A stretch of DNA of 64,000 nt from assembly GCF_000308715.1 (NCBI RefSeq), contig NZ_BAGH01000160.1:1-64000 (forward strand). The letters run 5' to 3'. The stretch is from Nocardia tenerifensis NBRC 101015. Lineage in GTDB: Bacteria; Actinomycetota; Actinomycetes; Mycobacteriales; Mycobacteriaceae. Shown here piece by piece: positions 1 through 7,730 of the stretch (the stretch's first letter is position 1; every line of letters starts with the position of its first letter). The notes under the pieces are model-generated. The model did no database searches. It was not told the DNA's origin and saw nothing but the letters and a program-made list of their open reading frames with translations. A program made the position numbers and the translations under genes.

Positions 1-383
1 ATTTCGTGCAAGGCGACGTGCACGTCCGGATGCCGCCGCCGCCACCCGCGCAGTACGGGCGCGAGCAGTCCCGCGGTCATGCTCTCCGCGCACGCGATGC
101 GCAACTGCCCCTGCGCGCCGGCCGCGACGGCCCGCCCGACGGTCACCACCCGTTCGGCGGCCGCCAGCGCGACCCGCGCGTCCGCCACGATGGCCCGCCC
201 CGCCGCCGTCGCCCGCACCCCGCGCGGCAACCGCTGCACCACCGGCGTGCCGATCTCCCGCTCCAGCGCGGCGAGCTGATGGGAGAGCGCGGGCTGCGAC
301 ATGTGCAGGCGCGCCGCCGCCTCGGTCACCGACCCGAAGTCGAGCACGGCGACGAGACATTCGAGCGCGCGCAAGGTAGCCAT
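1..383 (-). CDS. LysR-family transcriptional regulator, N-terminal part (cut by window edge)
   Basis: The visible 127 residues start MATLRALECL and hold the N-terminal winged helix-turn-helix of LysR regulators (about residues 17-40, with the typical AAARLHMSQPALSHQ pattern), a linker helix, and the start of the effector domain (QLRIACAES, near residue 93). The rest lies beyond the left edge. It is divergent from the SDR gene at 492. By family habit it would bind the shared intergenic region and respond to a small molecule. The arms ATCTT (390-394) and AAGAT (410-414) form a loose dyad there. The family is certain; the target is inferred. Confidence 0.9.
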   Translation of the reverse strand, partial: MATLRALECLVAVLDFGSVTEAAARLHMSQPALSHQLAALEREIGTPVVQRLPRGVRATAAGRAIVADARVALAAAERVVTVGRAVAAGAQGQLRIACAESMTAGLLAPVLRGWRRRHPDVHVALHE

Positions 384-389
384 TCGTAA

Positions 390-414
390 ATCTTATCGCA
401 ATCCGAGAAAAGAT
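390..414. promoter_or_regulatory. candidate LysR-type dyad between divergent genes
   Basis: The arms ATCTT and AAGAT are separated by 15 nt in the 108-bp gap between the LysR gene and the SDR gene, which is where a LysR regulator normally binds. The arms are short, so this is only a candidate. Confidence 0.25.
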
Positions 415-491
415 CGATGGCGAGACGGGATTGTGCCTACGCCCCTCCGGGTTGAAGCCGGTGAAAGCCAACAACTACCGAGGAGGCATCC

Positions 492-1205
492 GTGACACAC
501 ACGATGAAAGGCAAGAAGCTCGTCATAGTCGGCGGCGGCTCCGGCATCGGACGGCGGATCGCCGCCGACGCCATCCACGCGGGCGCGACGGTCGTGCTGG
601 CCGGACGCGACCCCCGAGCATCGCTCGTCGCGGATCTGGGCGACCGTGCGAGCACCGCGGCCGTCGATCTGACGAACGAGGAGTCGATCGCACGACTGGC
701 GCACGAAGTGAGCGAGATCGATTACCTGGTGTCGGTCGCCGCCGCGCACGCCAACGGTCCGGTCGCAGATCTCGAAAAGCCCGCCGTCATAGGAGCTTTC
801 GAGGCAAAGGTCATCGGTCCGATCATGCTCGCCAAGCACTTCGGGCCGCGGCTGCGCGAGGGCGGAGCGGTGCTGCTGTTCTCCGGTGTCGCGGCGTGGC
901 AGCCCGCCCCGGGTCGCGCGGTCATGGCGACGACCAACGGCGCGGTCAGCTTTCTCGCCGAGGCCCTCGCGGTGGAACTCGCGCCGATCCGAGTGAACGC
1001 GTTGTCCCCGGGCATCGTCGACTCCGGAGCGTGGGATGGCTTGGGCGAGAACGAGAATGGCTTCTTCGCCGGCGTCGCCGCGACGTATCCCGCACGGCGC
1101 GTCGGCACCCCGGCCGACATCTCGGCGGCGGCGTTGCTCGCCCTCACGAACCCCTTCATGACCGGCACCACCCTGCACGTCGACGGCGGCGGGCGGCTGG
1201 CATGA
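492..1205 (+). CDS. SDR-fold oxidoreductase lacking the YxxxK motif
   Basis: This 237-residue protein has the short-chain dehydrogenase Rossmann start GGGSGIG (residues 14-20), a Ser at the usual catalytic position (S131), and the C-terminal VDGGGRLA ending. Where the family has Tyr-xxx-Lys it has Met145 and Asn149 (MATTNG). The start is GTG with AGGAGG at 481-486, 5 nt upstream; an internal ATG at 504 is less well placed. Divergent SDRs with Asn in place of the catalytic Lys are a recurring actinobacterial type, so this is probably a real subfamily and not decay. The stop overlaps the next gene's ATG by 4 nt. The substrate is unknown. Confidence 0.88.
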   Translation: MTHTMKGKKLVIVGGGSGIGRRIAADAIHAGATVVLAGRDPRASLVADLGDRASTAAVDLTNEESIARLAHEVSEIDYLVSVAAAHANGPVADLEKPAVIGAFEAKVIGPIMLAKHFGPRLREGGAVLLFSGVAAWQPAPGRAVMATTNGAVSFLAEALAVELAPIRVNALSPGIVDSGAWDGLGENENGFFAGVAATYPARRVGTPADISAAALLALTNPFMTGTTLHVDGGGRLA

Positions 1206-1782
1206 AATCACCCGCCCGCTTCGGACTCGTACTGTCCACGGCCGCATTGCTAGTCGCTGCATGCGGCCCACAGTCGACGCCAGTCTCCGGCGCAGACCTC
1301 ATCGATCACACCGCGGGCTTGGTCGTCCCCGGCTCGGTCCACCTCACGCCGGGAGCCGACCGATCCCGGTCCGCGCAACTCGTCCACACGGCACAACAGC
1401 TCTACACCTTCTGGCACACCGGGGATTCCAGCTATCTCGACCGAGCGCTCTCACCCGACTTCCGCGACAACACCCTTCCTTCGGGCCGTCCGCAGGGGCC
1501 GGCGGGACCCCGTGCCGCCTCCGCCGGCTTCCGCGTCGCGGTACCCGATCTCACGTGCGAGCTGGCCGATCTGTACCTCACCGACGACACCCTCACCGCC
1601 GCTTGGTGTTCCGCGGTCACTTCACCGGCCGCATGAAAGACACTGCGGGACAAGGGCAAACCATCGAGTTCCCCGCCATCGACATCCAGCACGCGGGCCC
1701 CGACGGCCGCATCGTCGAGGACTGGCACCTCGAAGACAACCTGACCTTCGCTCAGCAGGCGGGTCTGCACGCGGGCGGGTAA
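1202..1782 (+). pseudogene. SnoaL-like (NTF2-fold) lipoprotein, frameshifted
   Basis: The reading starts at ATG 1202 (overlapping the SDR stop) with a lipoprotein signal ending LLVAAC (Cys21). It continues as a SnoaL-like polyketide-cyclase fold through PDLTCELADLYLTDDTLTA. It then continues in a different frame as RLVFRGHFTGRMKD and later IEFPAIDIQHAGPDGRIVED, ending at TAA 1780-1782. The join lies near 1595-1606 and needs one extra base, so a single nucleotide appears to have been lost. Both halves match one family in order. It is either a true pseudogene or a sequencing indel. If intact it would be a membrane-anchored, SnoaL-type protein coupled to the upstream SDR. Confidence 0.75.
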
Positions 1783-1785
1783 CCG

Positions 1786-2472
1786 TCACTGCTCGCGGGG
1801 CGGTCGACTCCGCACCTCGGCGGCGAGTTGCTCCGCGTCGACGCCGAGGGCTTGCAGAGCGGGGTGCACGAACTCGTCCTCCTCCGTGAGGAGCCCGAGC
1901 AACAGGTGCCGGGTATCGACCCGGCCGCGATCGGCTTCGCGCGCTTCGGCATTCGCGCGTGCCAGCGCCTTCAGCGCCTGCGGCGTGAAGTGCGGGGCGA
2001 CGGTGGCGCCCGTGCGGTAGGTCGCCCCCGCGCGCAGGGCCCGCCGGAATTTCTCCTGCGTGAGCCCCAGTGCGGTGACGGCGGTTCCGACGGGCGATTC
2101 CGGGTCGTCGGTGGCGACGCCGGTCAGCGAGAGCAGGAGGTCGCTCGGCTCGATGTGCTCGTGACCGAGCGAACGAGCCTCACGCAGGCTGTTCTCCAGC
2201 GCCTTTCTGGCCTGTTTGGTGAACGGAATGTGGCTTGACACACCGTGTTCGGCCGTGCCCGGCGTCAGCGCGATGCTCGCCCGCGCCGACGCCGGGTCGA
2301 TGGCCAGCTCGGCCAGCGCGCGTGCGGTGGTGGCCGCGGAACCGATCTCGCAGGCGCGGAGGACGGCGAGCAGCATGTGTTCCGCGCCGATGTACCCGTG
2401 GCCGCGCTCGCGCGCCTCCTCCTGCGTCAGCACGATTATTCGGCGAGCTTGATCGGAGAACTTCTCGAACAT
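1786..2472 (-). CDS. stand-alone Clp N-domain (ClpC-type) repeat protein
   Basis: This 228-residue protein starts MFEKFSDQARRIIVLTQEEA, the signature start of ClpC N-domains. It carries a Clp_N repeat pair (about residues 2-130, with IPFTKQARKALENSL opening the second repeat). A further repeat begins at HFTPQALKALARANAEA (about 160-215). There is no AAA+ ATPase module, so it is a free adaptor or sensor-like relative of the ClpC N-terminal domain. AAAGGGG lies just upstream of ATG 2472. Related free Clp_N proteins occur in several copies in actinomycetes. The function is unproven; it may bind ClpC clients or misfolded or arginine-phosphorylated proteins. Confidence 0.85.
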   Translation of the reverse strand: MFEKFSDQARRIIVLTQEEARERGHGYIGAEHMLLAVLRACEIGSAATTARALAELAIDPASARASIALTPGTAEHGVSSHIPFTKQARKALENSLREARSLGHEHIEPSDLLLSLTGVATDDPESPVGTAVTALGLTQEKFRRALRAGATYRTGATVAPHFTPQALKALARANAEAREADRGRVDTRHLLLGLLTEEDEFVHPALQALGVDAEQLAAEVRSRPPREQ

Positions 2473-2579
2473 AACGACCCCTTTCGGCCATCGGCCGTAA
2501 TTCGATGGTAGTCAACGAAGCGGGGTCGCAGGGCGGTGCGCGGGAACCCGTTCGCGGGCGGCGGGCACTCGCGCAGGGG

Positions 2580-3353
2580 TCAGTCGGTCAGGGCCTGAAT
2601 CTCGGTGTAGGGCGGCGCGACGATGGGCAGCGACCCTCCGTCGCGGACAGCACGAGCGGTCTCGACGGCCACGGCCAGCGCCGAGCGGTACAGCAGCGAA
2701 CCGGTGCTGACCCGTCGCACGCCCAACTCGCCGAGTTCCGCGATGGACGGACCGGTCGGGGAGTAGAGGATATTGACGGGCAACGGCGTCGCGGCGACGA
2801 GCTGCGCGATGCCCTCGGGGTCGGTGAGGCCGGGGACGAAGATGCCGTCGGCTCCCGCCGCCGTGTACCGCTCCACGCGCGCCAGGGTGCGCTCGATGTC
2901 GTCCTTCACCCAGTACGTATCCACCCTGGCGTTGACGAACAGTTCTGGTGCGCGGTCTTTGATCGCCCCGATCAGCTCGGCTTGGTGATCCGGTTCGGCC
3001 AGTGTGCTTCCCGCGCGGCCGTCTTCCAGATTGATTCCGGCGAGGCCGGATTCGGCCAGTTGTTGGGCGTAATCGGCGACGGCAGAGGGGGTTTCGCTGA
3101 ACCCACCCTCGATATCGACGGTCACCGGCACCGGAAGGCCGGCCAGCAGTCGCGCCAGCGCCATGGTCGCCGCCTCGGTCACGCCGGTGCCGTCCGGCAG
3201 ACCCGCCGCCACGGCGACGCCGAGACTGGTGGTCCCGATCGCCGGAAACCCTTCGGCCGCAAGGACCGCCGCGGACCCGAAGTCCCATGCGTTCGGCAGG
3301 ACCAGCGGGCGATCCCGGTGGTGCAGTTCGTGAAAAATCTTCGTCTTGTTCAT
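2580..3353 (-). CDS. isocitrate lyase / PEP phosphonomutase family protein
   Basis: This 257-residue TIM-barrel protein carries the family's metal-site segments VDIEGGF (residues 79-85) and GINLED (106-111), plus the start FHELHHRDRPLVLPNAWD that is typical of the 2-methylisocitrate-lyase-like branch. It lacks the KKCGH loop of true isocitrate lyase, so a C-C lyase or oxaloacetate hydrolase-like activity on an unknown 2-hydroxy or 2-oxo acid is the safest call. Its ATG (3351-3353) overlaps the stop of the P450-like gene upstream (ATGA), so the two are translationally coupled. The pair sits under the ArsR-type regulator at 4092. Confidence 0.85.
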   Translation of the reverse strand: MNKTKIFHELHHRDRPLVLPNAWDFGSAAVLAAEGFPAIGTTSLGVAVAAGLPDGTGVTEAATMALARLLAGLPVPVTVDIEGGFSETPSAVADYAQQLAESGLAGINLEDGRAGSTLAEPDHQAELIGAIKDRAPELFVNARVDTYWVKDDIERTLARVERYTAAGADGIFVPGLTDPEGIAQLVAATPLPVNILYSPTGPSIAELGELGVRRVSTGSLLYRSALAVAVETARAVRDGGSLPIVAPPYTEIQALTD

Positions 3354-4027
3354 GCGGACTCCTCGATGATTCCGGCGGCGAGGGCGATGGCGTGTGCTCG
3401 GCCCGGGCAGGCATGCGGGCCCGCGCCGAAACCCAGGCCAGGATGGCGCATGTCGAGCTCGACCACCTCTCCGTCGACGACCCGTCTGGTCGAGCGCAGC
3501 GGCGGGTTCTCGTCCATTGTTCGCTCGATGATCTGCTCGGCGGTGCCCGTCGCGTTCAGCTGCCGCGCGTTGGCGACCAACGCGCCGGTCGCCGCACAAG
3601 CCTGCACCAGCAGGCAGATTCGTGCCGCGGTGGCGTCGTCGGCGATACCGCCGCAGGCGGCGACCAATTCGGCGACGGCCTCGTCAGCGGCGGGGTCCTG
3701 CGGTTCGTGCGGCTGATAGTGCGCCGCGACCAAAGCCACTGCTTCGACGGAAATACCTTGTAGCCCAAGAGCTTCAGCTAGTACACGAACGTGAGGCAAG
3801 GGCGCTCGGGCGGTATGTGCGCGTCGGCGTAGGTCGGCGGGGGAGAGCCGGTCGAGCTCCGCGGTGACCAATGCGCGAAGTCGCTCGTGCTCGGCTCCCG
3901 TGCTGAAGCGAGGCACGTGGGCGCGCAGCCAAGCCACGCCGACCGGCGCGTGCACCGCGGGCACGGCGGGCACCGGCGCGTTGATCAACGTGGCGCGCAC
4001 CTGATCGGGGTCGGTGATCAGATTCAT
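3350..4027 (-). CDS. miniature cytochrome P450-like protein
   Basis: At 225 residues this is about half a P450. It retains the pre-C-helix pattern FSTGAEHERLRALV (41-54), an I-helix-like segment (QACAATGALVAN, 142-153), a K-helix-like stretch with E169RTM in place of ExxR, and the heme loop GFGAGPHACPGR, with Cys207 as the expected thiolate ligand. Only about 30 residues separate the K-helix from the heme loop, where P450s have the meander and several strands. The 4-nt overlap with the PEP-mutase-like gene and the divergent ArsR gene suggest a maintained unit rather than debris. Heme binding and activity are unproven. Confidence 0.72.
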   Translation of the reverse strand: MNLITDPDQVRATLINAPVPAVPAVHAPVGVAWLRAHVPRFSTGAEHERLRALVTAELDRLSPADLRRRAHTARAPLPHVRVLAEALGLQGISVEAVALVAAHYQPHEPQDPAADEAVAELVAACGGIADDATAARICLLVQACAATGALVANARQLNATGTAEQIIERTMDENPPLRSTRRVVDGEVVELDMRHPGLGFGAGPHACPGRAHAIALAAGIIEESA

Positions 4028-4049
4028 GCGGTGACCGTAGCGCCGGGAT

Positions 4050-4069
4050 GTTTCGGTGGCCGCCGAAAC
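4050..4069. promoter_or_regulatory. inverted repeat, likely ArsR-type operator
   Basis: The arms GTTTCGG (4050-4056) and CCGAAAC (4063-4069) are perfect with a 6-nt spacer. They lie in the short gap between the divergent P450-like and ArsR-like genes, where one bound regulator could repress both. The GTG at 4056 falls inside this dyad, which argues that the ArsR start is further downstream. Confidence 0.55.
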
Positions 4070-4091
4070 GATGGGCGACCATGATGGGGTC

Positions 4092-4796
4092 GTGTCATCC
4101 AGAGGAGCCGAACTAGCAGGTCTGGCCGCTTTGCTCGCCGACCGCACCCGCGCGGACATGTGCCTCGCCCTGGTCGACGGCCGTGCGTGGACCGCGGGCG
4201 AGCTCGCCAAATACGCGGGCGTCGCCGCGTCGACCGCCACCGAGCATCTCAACCGCCTGCTCGAGGGCGGGTTGCTGGTCGAGCGGCGACAGGGTCGGCA
4301 CCGGTACGTCCAACTCGCGGGCCCGCACGTGGCCGAGCTGCTCGAGTCCATGGTCACCCACCTCGATCCGCCGCGCCCGGCCGTGACCAATCTGCGAACG
4401 GCCACCGTCGCCGCGGCCCTGGCGCGCGGGCGCACCTGCTACGACCACCTGGCCGGCCGCGTCGGCGTGGCGATCACCGACGCCATGACCGCCAAGTCGC
4501 TGGTCGACCAGAACGGCGGATTCGCGCTCACCGAGGCGGGTTTGGCCTGGCTGACCGGGCCGTTGGGAGTCGAGCCCGCCGCCCTGCGCGCGACTCGCCG
4601 TCCGCTGGCTCGCCCCTGCCTCGACTGGACCGAGCGCCGCACTCACCTCGGCGGCGCGGCGGGCGCCCAACTCTGCCGCCGCCTGCACGATCTGAACTGG
4701 ATCACCCGTGTCGGGACCGGCCGCGCCATCCGCGTCACGCCCGAGGGCGAATCCGCCCTGCACACCCTGCTCGACCTCGACCCCGCGGCCCTCTAG
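4092..4796 (+). CDS. ArsR-type winged-helix regulator
   Basis: This 234-residue regulator begins SSRGAELAGLAALLADRTRADMC. It has the winged helix AKYAGVAASTATEHLNRL (about 40-57), a wing ending in RQGRHRYVQL, and a long C-terminal domain unlike metal-sensing ArsR proteins. I chose GTG 4092 because GTG 4056 lies inside the palindromic operator; ATG 4071 is also possible. It is divergent from the mini-P450/PEP-mutase pair and probably autoregulates with it. No metal-binding cysteine motif is visible, so a metabolite ligand is more likely. Confidence 0.85.
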   Translation: MSSRGAELAGLAALLADRTRADMCLALVDGRAWTAGELAKYAGVAASTATEHLNRLLEGGLLVERRQGRHRYVQLAGPHVAELLESMVTHLDPPRPAVTNLRTATVAAALARGRTCYDHLAGRVGVAITDAMTAKSLVDQNGGFALTEAGLAWLTGPLGVEPAALRATRRPLARPCLDWTERRTHLGGAAGAQLCRRLHDLNWITRVGTGRAIRVTPEGESALHTLLDLDPAAL

Positions 4797-4993
4797 GCCA
4801 GATCCCGCAACTGCCGAAGCCGAAAAGCGACCCGCGAAATAACCCCCGCCAACATCCGCGCCCCCGACTCCAACCGCTCGAGCAACTCCACCAACTCGTC
4901 CTCGGTAGCCCGCGAAACGTCGAGCCCCCGCAGCCCGGACACCGCCCGCTCCAGGGCGCTGACCTGCTCCTCAAAGGCTTTGTTCGAACGCAT
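4793..4993 (-). CDS. small alpha-helical protein, possibly DUF222-derived
   Basis: This 66-residue, Leu/Glu/Arg-rich helical protein starts MRSNKAFEEQVSALERAV. The stretch RATEDELVELLERLESGARM resembles the first helices of DUF222 proteins, the usual N-terminal domain of actinobacterial HNH endonucleases. It may be a remnant of such a gene or an independent small protein. Its stop and the convergent ArsR stop share the same CTAG. No clear ribosome site is seen. The DUF222 link is an inference from pattern only. Confidence 0.5.
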   Translation of the reverse strand: MRSNKAFEEQVSALERAVSGLRGLDVSRATEDELVELLERLESGARMLAGVISRVAFRLRQLRDLA

Positions 4994-5175
4994 GTTCTAA
5001 TGATAGCGCATCCAGTGCGTGAAGATTCTTGGCAGGGTCGCCAGGTTTAAGGTCTCGGTCCCATGAGCCAGGAGGGAAACGCTATGTGGCGGTCGGCGAG
5101 GGCCGGCCGTCAACGTTCGGGCCACGAGCACGTGCCGGTAAGTGTTCTCGCAATACACACCGCAACGGCCTCGCC

Positions 5176-6372
5176 TCAGTCGCGACGGACCATTCCGGCG
5201 ACCGGGATGAGCAGAAGGATGGTCGCCGCGGCGAGTAGCGAGAAGGCGAGGCGGAAGTCGCCGGTGCCGTCGCGCAGGACGCCGACGAGGATCGGCGCCG
5301 CCGCTGCTGCCGCGTATCCGAGAAAGAACGCCATCGCGCTGTATTGGCCGGCTTCGGTGACGGTGCGGCTCATCGACACCGGTACCGTCAGTACCAGGGT
5401 GAACAGGCCGCCGTGGCCGATGCCGAGGGCGATGATCCAGAGCCAGGTGGCCGTGCCGGGAGCGAGTGTCAGTCCGGTGAATCCGAGGGCGGTCAGCGTG
5501 ACGGTGAGGGCGAGGCCCAACCGCTGGTCGCGGCGTTCGCCGAGCAGGGCGGGCACCGCGAGCATGGCGAGGACCTGGATCGAGATCAGCGCGGTGAGCA
5601 GCAGGCCCGCGGTGGAGTCCGGGTAGCCGCTGTCGTGCAGAAGCGGTGCGACCCAAGCCAATTCGCAATAGTAGAGCGCGGAGTTTCCGGCGGCCAGCAG
5701 TGTGATCAGCCACGCGGTCCCGCTGCGCCACGGCAGGCCGGTGGTCGCGGGACCTTGTGGCCCGGACGCGGTATCCAGGGCCAGCGCTGGGCGCGCCGCC
5801 GCCCACAGGGTGGCTCCGGCGAGGGCGAGCACGCTCCACGACGCCAGCGCGCCGGGCCAGGAATTCAGCGCGTCCGCGATCGGCGCGCTGATGCCCGCGG
5901 CGACCGCGCCGCCCAATCCCAGTCCGGCGGTATAGATTCCGGTGACCAGACCGGCGCGGTGGGCGAAGCGGGACTTCACCACGGCCGGAAGCAGTGTCTG
6001 CGTAATCGCGATGCCCGCTCCGACCACGGCCGCGCAGCTGAGTTGGAGTGCGGCCGTCTCGCCGAAACCGCGTGCGGCGGTGGCGATCCCGACCACTCCC
6101 AGGCCGATCAGCACGCCGTGTTGCAAGCCCCAGCGCCGTCCGGCCGCGGCGGCCAGCGGTGCACACAGCCCCATCGCGAGCGTGGGAATGGTGGTGAGCA
6201 GGGCGATCCCGGTCGCGGACAGGCCGAGATCGGTACGGATGCGGTCGGCGAGCGGGGAGACCGCGGCGATGGCGGGACGCAGATTGGCGGCCGCGACGAA
6301 CAGCGCCAGCGCCGCGAGCGACAGTGCCGCACGGTCTTTCGCGGGGTGAGCGGCTTTCGGAAGGGTAGTCAT
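5176..6372 (-). CDS. MFS transporter, CynX/NimT type
   Basis: This 398-residue protein has about twelve hydrophobic segments and opens with LFVAAANLRPAIAAVSPLADRI, the hallmark of the cyanate-permease-like CynX/NimT branch of the major facilitator superfamily. It should sit in the inner membrane and exchange a small anion or drug; the substrate cannot be read from sequence. The ATG at 6372 is divergent from an Rrf2-type regulator. Two copies of ATCTCGGAC lie between the genes, so control by that regulator is likely. Confidence 0.88.
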   Translation of the reverse strand: MTTLPKAAHPAKDRAALSLAALALFVAAANLRPAIAAVSPLADRIRTDLGLSATGIALLTTIPTLAMGLCAPLAAAAGRRWGLQHGVLIGLGVVGIATAARGFGETAALQLSCAAVVGAGIAITQTLLPAVVKSRFAHRAGLVTGIYTAGLGLGGAVAAGISAPIADALNSWPGALASWSVLALAGATLWAAARPALALDTASGPQGPATTGLPWRSGTAWLITLLAAGNSALYYCELAWVAPLLHDSGYPDSTAGLLLTALISIQVLAMLAVPALLGERRDQRLGLALTVTLTALGFTGLTLAPGTATWLWIIALGIGHGGLFTLVLTVPVSMSRTVTEAGQYSAMAFFLGYAAAAAAPILVGVLRDGTGDFRLAFSLLAAATILLLIPVAGMVRRD

Positions 6373-6383
6373 GACGAACCTTA

Positions 6384-6441
6384 ATCTCGGACAACTGATG
6401 TCCAAGTTATAGCATGATCTCGGACATTTTCTATCCGAGAT
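6384..6441. promoter_or_regulatory. Rrf2-type operator region (repeat plus dyad)
   Basis: ATCTCGGAC occurs at 6384-6392 and again at 6417-6425. The second copy is one arm of a dyad, ATCTCGGA (6417-6424) and TCCGAGAT (6434-6441), with a 9-nt spacer. It lies between the divergent transporter and Rrf2 genes. AT-rich dyads of this kind are typical binding sites of Rrf2 dimers. Confidence 0.6.
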
Positions 6442-6452
6442 ATGCTGTCGGT

Positions 6453-6935
6453 ATGAAGATGTCCACGGGGGTCGAATGGGCCATGCACTGCTGCGTTTCG
6501 CTCGGTCAGGCCACCGAGCCGGTCCCGGCCGCGCGGCTAGCGGAATTGCATGGCGTGCCGACGGCTTATCTGGCCAAACATCTTCAGGCGCTCTCACGTA
6601 CGGGCATCGTGCGCTCGGTGCCCGGCCCCGCCGGGGGCTATGTGCTCACTCGACCGGCGGCGCGCATCACCATGGCACAGGTGGTGGAGGCGGTGGACGG
6701 CGCCGAATCGGCCTTCCGCTGCACCGAGATTCGGCGGAACGGGCCGCTCGGGCTACCGGCGAAGAGCTGCCGCACGCGCTGCGCGGTGCACCGGGCCATG
6801 GACGCCGCCGACGCCGCATGGCGGACGGCGCTCGCGGGCGTCACCATCGCGGATCTTGCCGCGAGCATCGACGCCGACAGTTCCGGGACCGCGCTGAGCG
6901 AGGTCCGCGAGTGGTTGACCGGCGGCGCTCGCTAG
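6453..6935 (+). CDS. Rrf2-family regulator with three cysteines
   Basis: This 160-residue protein has the Rrf2 winged helix (VEWAMHCCVSLGQA onwards, with GVPTAYLAKHLQALSRTGI as recognition region, 34-52) and the wing RSVPGPAGGYVLTRP. Cys90, Cys106 and Cys110 match the three-cysteine layout that binds an iron-sulfur cluster in IscR and NsrR, which suggests redox or NO sensing. ATG 6453 is preferred over ATG 6414 because the earlier start would lie upstream of the operator dyad. The divergent CynX-type transporter is its likely target. Confidence 0.88.
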   Translation: MKMSTGVEWAMHCCVSLGQATEPVPAARLAELHGVPTAYLAKHLQALSRTGIVRSVPGPAGGYVLTRPAARITMAQVVEAVDGAESAFRCTEIRRNGPLGLPAKSCRTRCAVHRAMDAADAAWRTALAGVTIADLAASIDADSSGTALSEVREWLTGGAR

Positions 6936-6986
6936 CCGTTGCCGGAGCCGGGTCGAAGCGCCGTATCGCAGCCCGCACCGTTGCCA

Positions 6987-7730
6987 TCACCCGCCTGGAA
7001 TCTGACCCAGGCGCACGGCATCTCCCACGGAGACCGTGCCGGTGCGGACCACCTCGGCTTTGAGGCCAAGCGACATGTTGTGCTCTCTGCCAAGCGGTTT
7101 CAGCGCTGGCACCGTCAGGTAAGCGCCGGTTTGTGGCTGGTCGATCATGACGCAGCGGGGCATCGCGACACCGAGGCGAAGAACAACACTCGGGCCGATC
7201 CAGAGCAGCGCTCCGCTCCAACTGTCCTCGAGGAATGCGATACCGTCGGTCTCGATGAGGAGATTCGCACGTGATCGGTGCGGGTCGAACGCTGCGCCGA
7301 TCAGCTGTTCGACACGCCGGATCGAGGAAGTGGTCACGATGTGCACGCCACTTTCGTCATGGTGTTCGACCGCGGATTCGGTGCGGACGGCAAGAGGCTG
7401 GTTGAACGCCTCGGTCAATGCCTTGTCCGCCAGCGGATCACCCACCTCGTATTGCCTGTCGTCGCAGTCCCACAGATAGGCGAGCCCCGACGGCACGTCC
7501 ACGGCCGACCGCCACCGCAGGAGACCGGTGACCCTCCTGAATCTTCGGGTTGTCTTGCCGCTGGCAATCCCACCGTCTGCGGTGTACGCAGCCCACCGAC
7601 GGTCGAACTGAAGGCCGCGTCCATCGATCTCGGCCACGGACAGCGATTCGCCAGCGGTGGATTTGACCGGAAAACGCCTTATCTCGGCGATCCGCCCGAC
7701 CACCTGCGGTACACAGCCCGGCTGCGACAC
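6987..7730 (-). CDS. MOSC-domain protein (molybdenum-cofactor sulfurtransferase-like)
   Basis: This 247-residue protein has the MOSC N-terminal beta-barrel (GRIAEIRRFPVKSTAGESL, 12-30) followed by a MOSC domain with Cys193 in the conserved AMPRCVMIDQPQ motif, the residue expected to handle sulfur or ligate the molybdenum cofactor. YcbX-type and mARC-type enzymes have this order but are often longer. Start GTG 7730 has GGTAG upstream. No obvious partner lies beside it; it probably acts in reduction of N-hydroxylated or similar compounds. Confidence 0.85.
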   Translation of the reverse strand: MSQPGCVPQVVGRIAEIRRFPVKSTAGESLSVAEIDGRGLQFDRRWAAYTADGGIASGKTTRRFRRVTGLLRWRSAVDVPSGLAYLWDCDDRQYEVGDPLADKALTEAFNQPLAVRTESAVEHHDESGVHIVTTSSIRRVEQLIGAAFDPHRSRANLLIETDGIAFLEDSWSGALLWIGPSVVLRLGVAMPRCVMIDQPQTGAYLTVPALKPLGREHNMSLGLKAEVVRTGTVSVGDAVRLGQIPGG

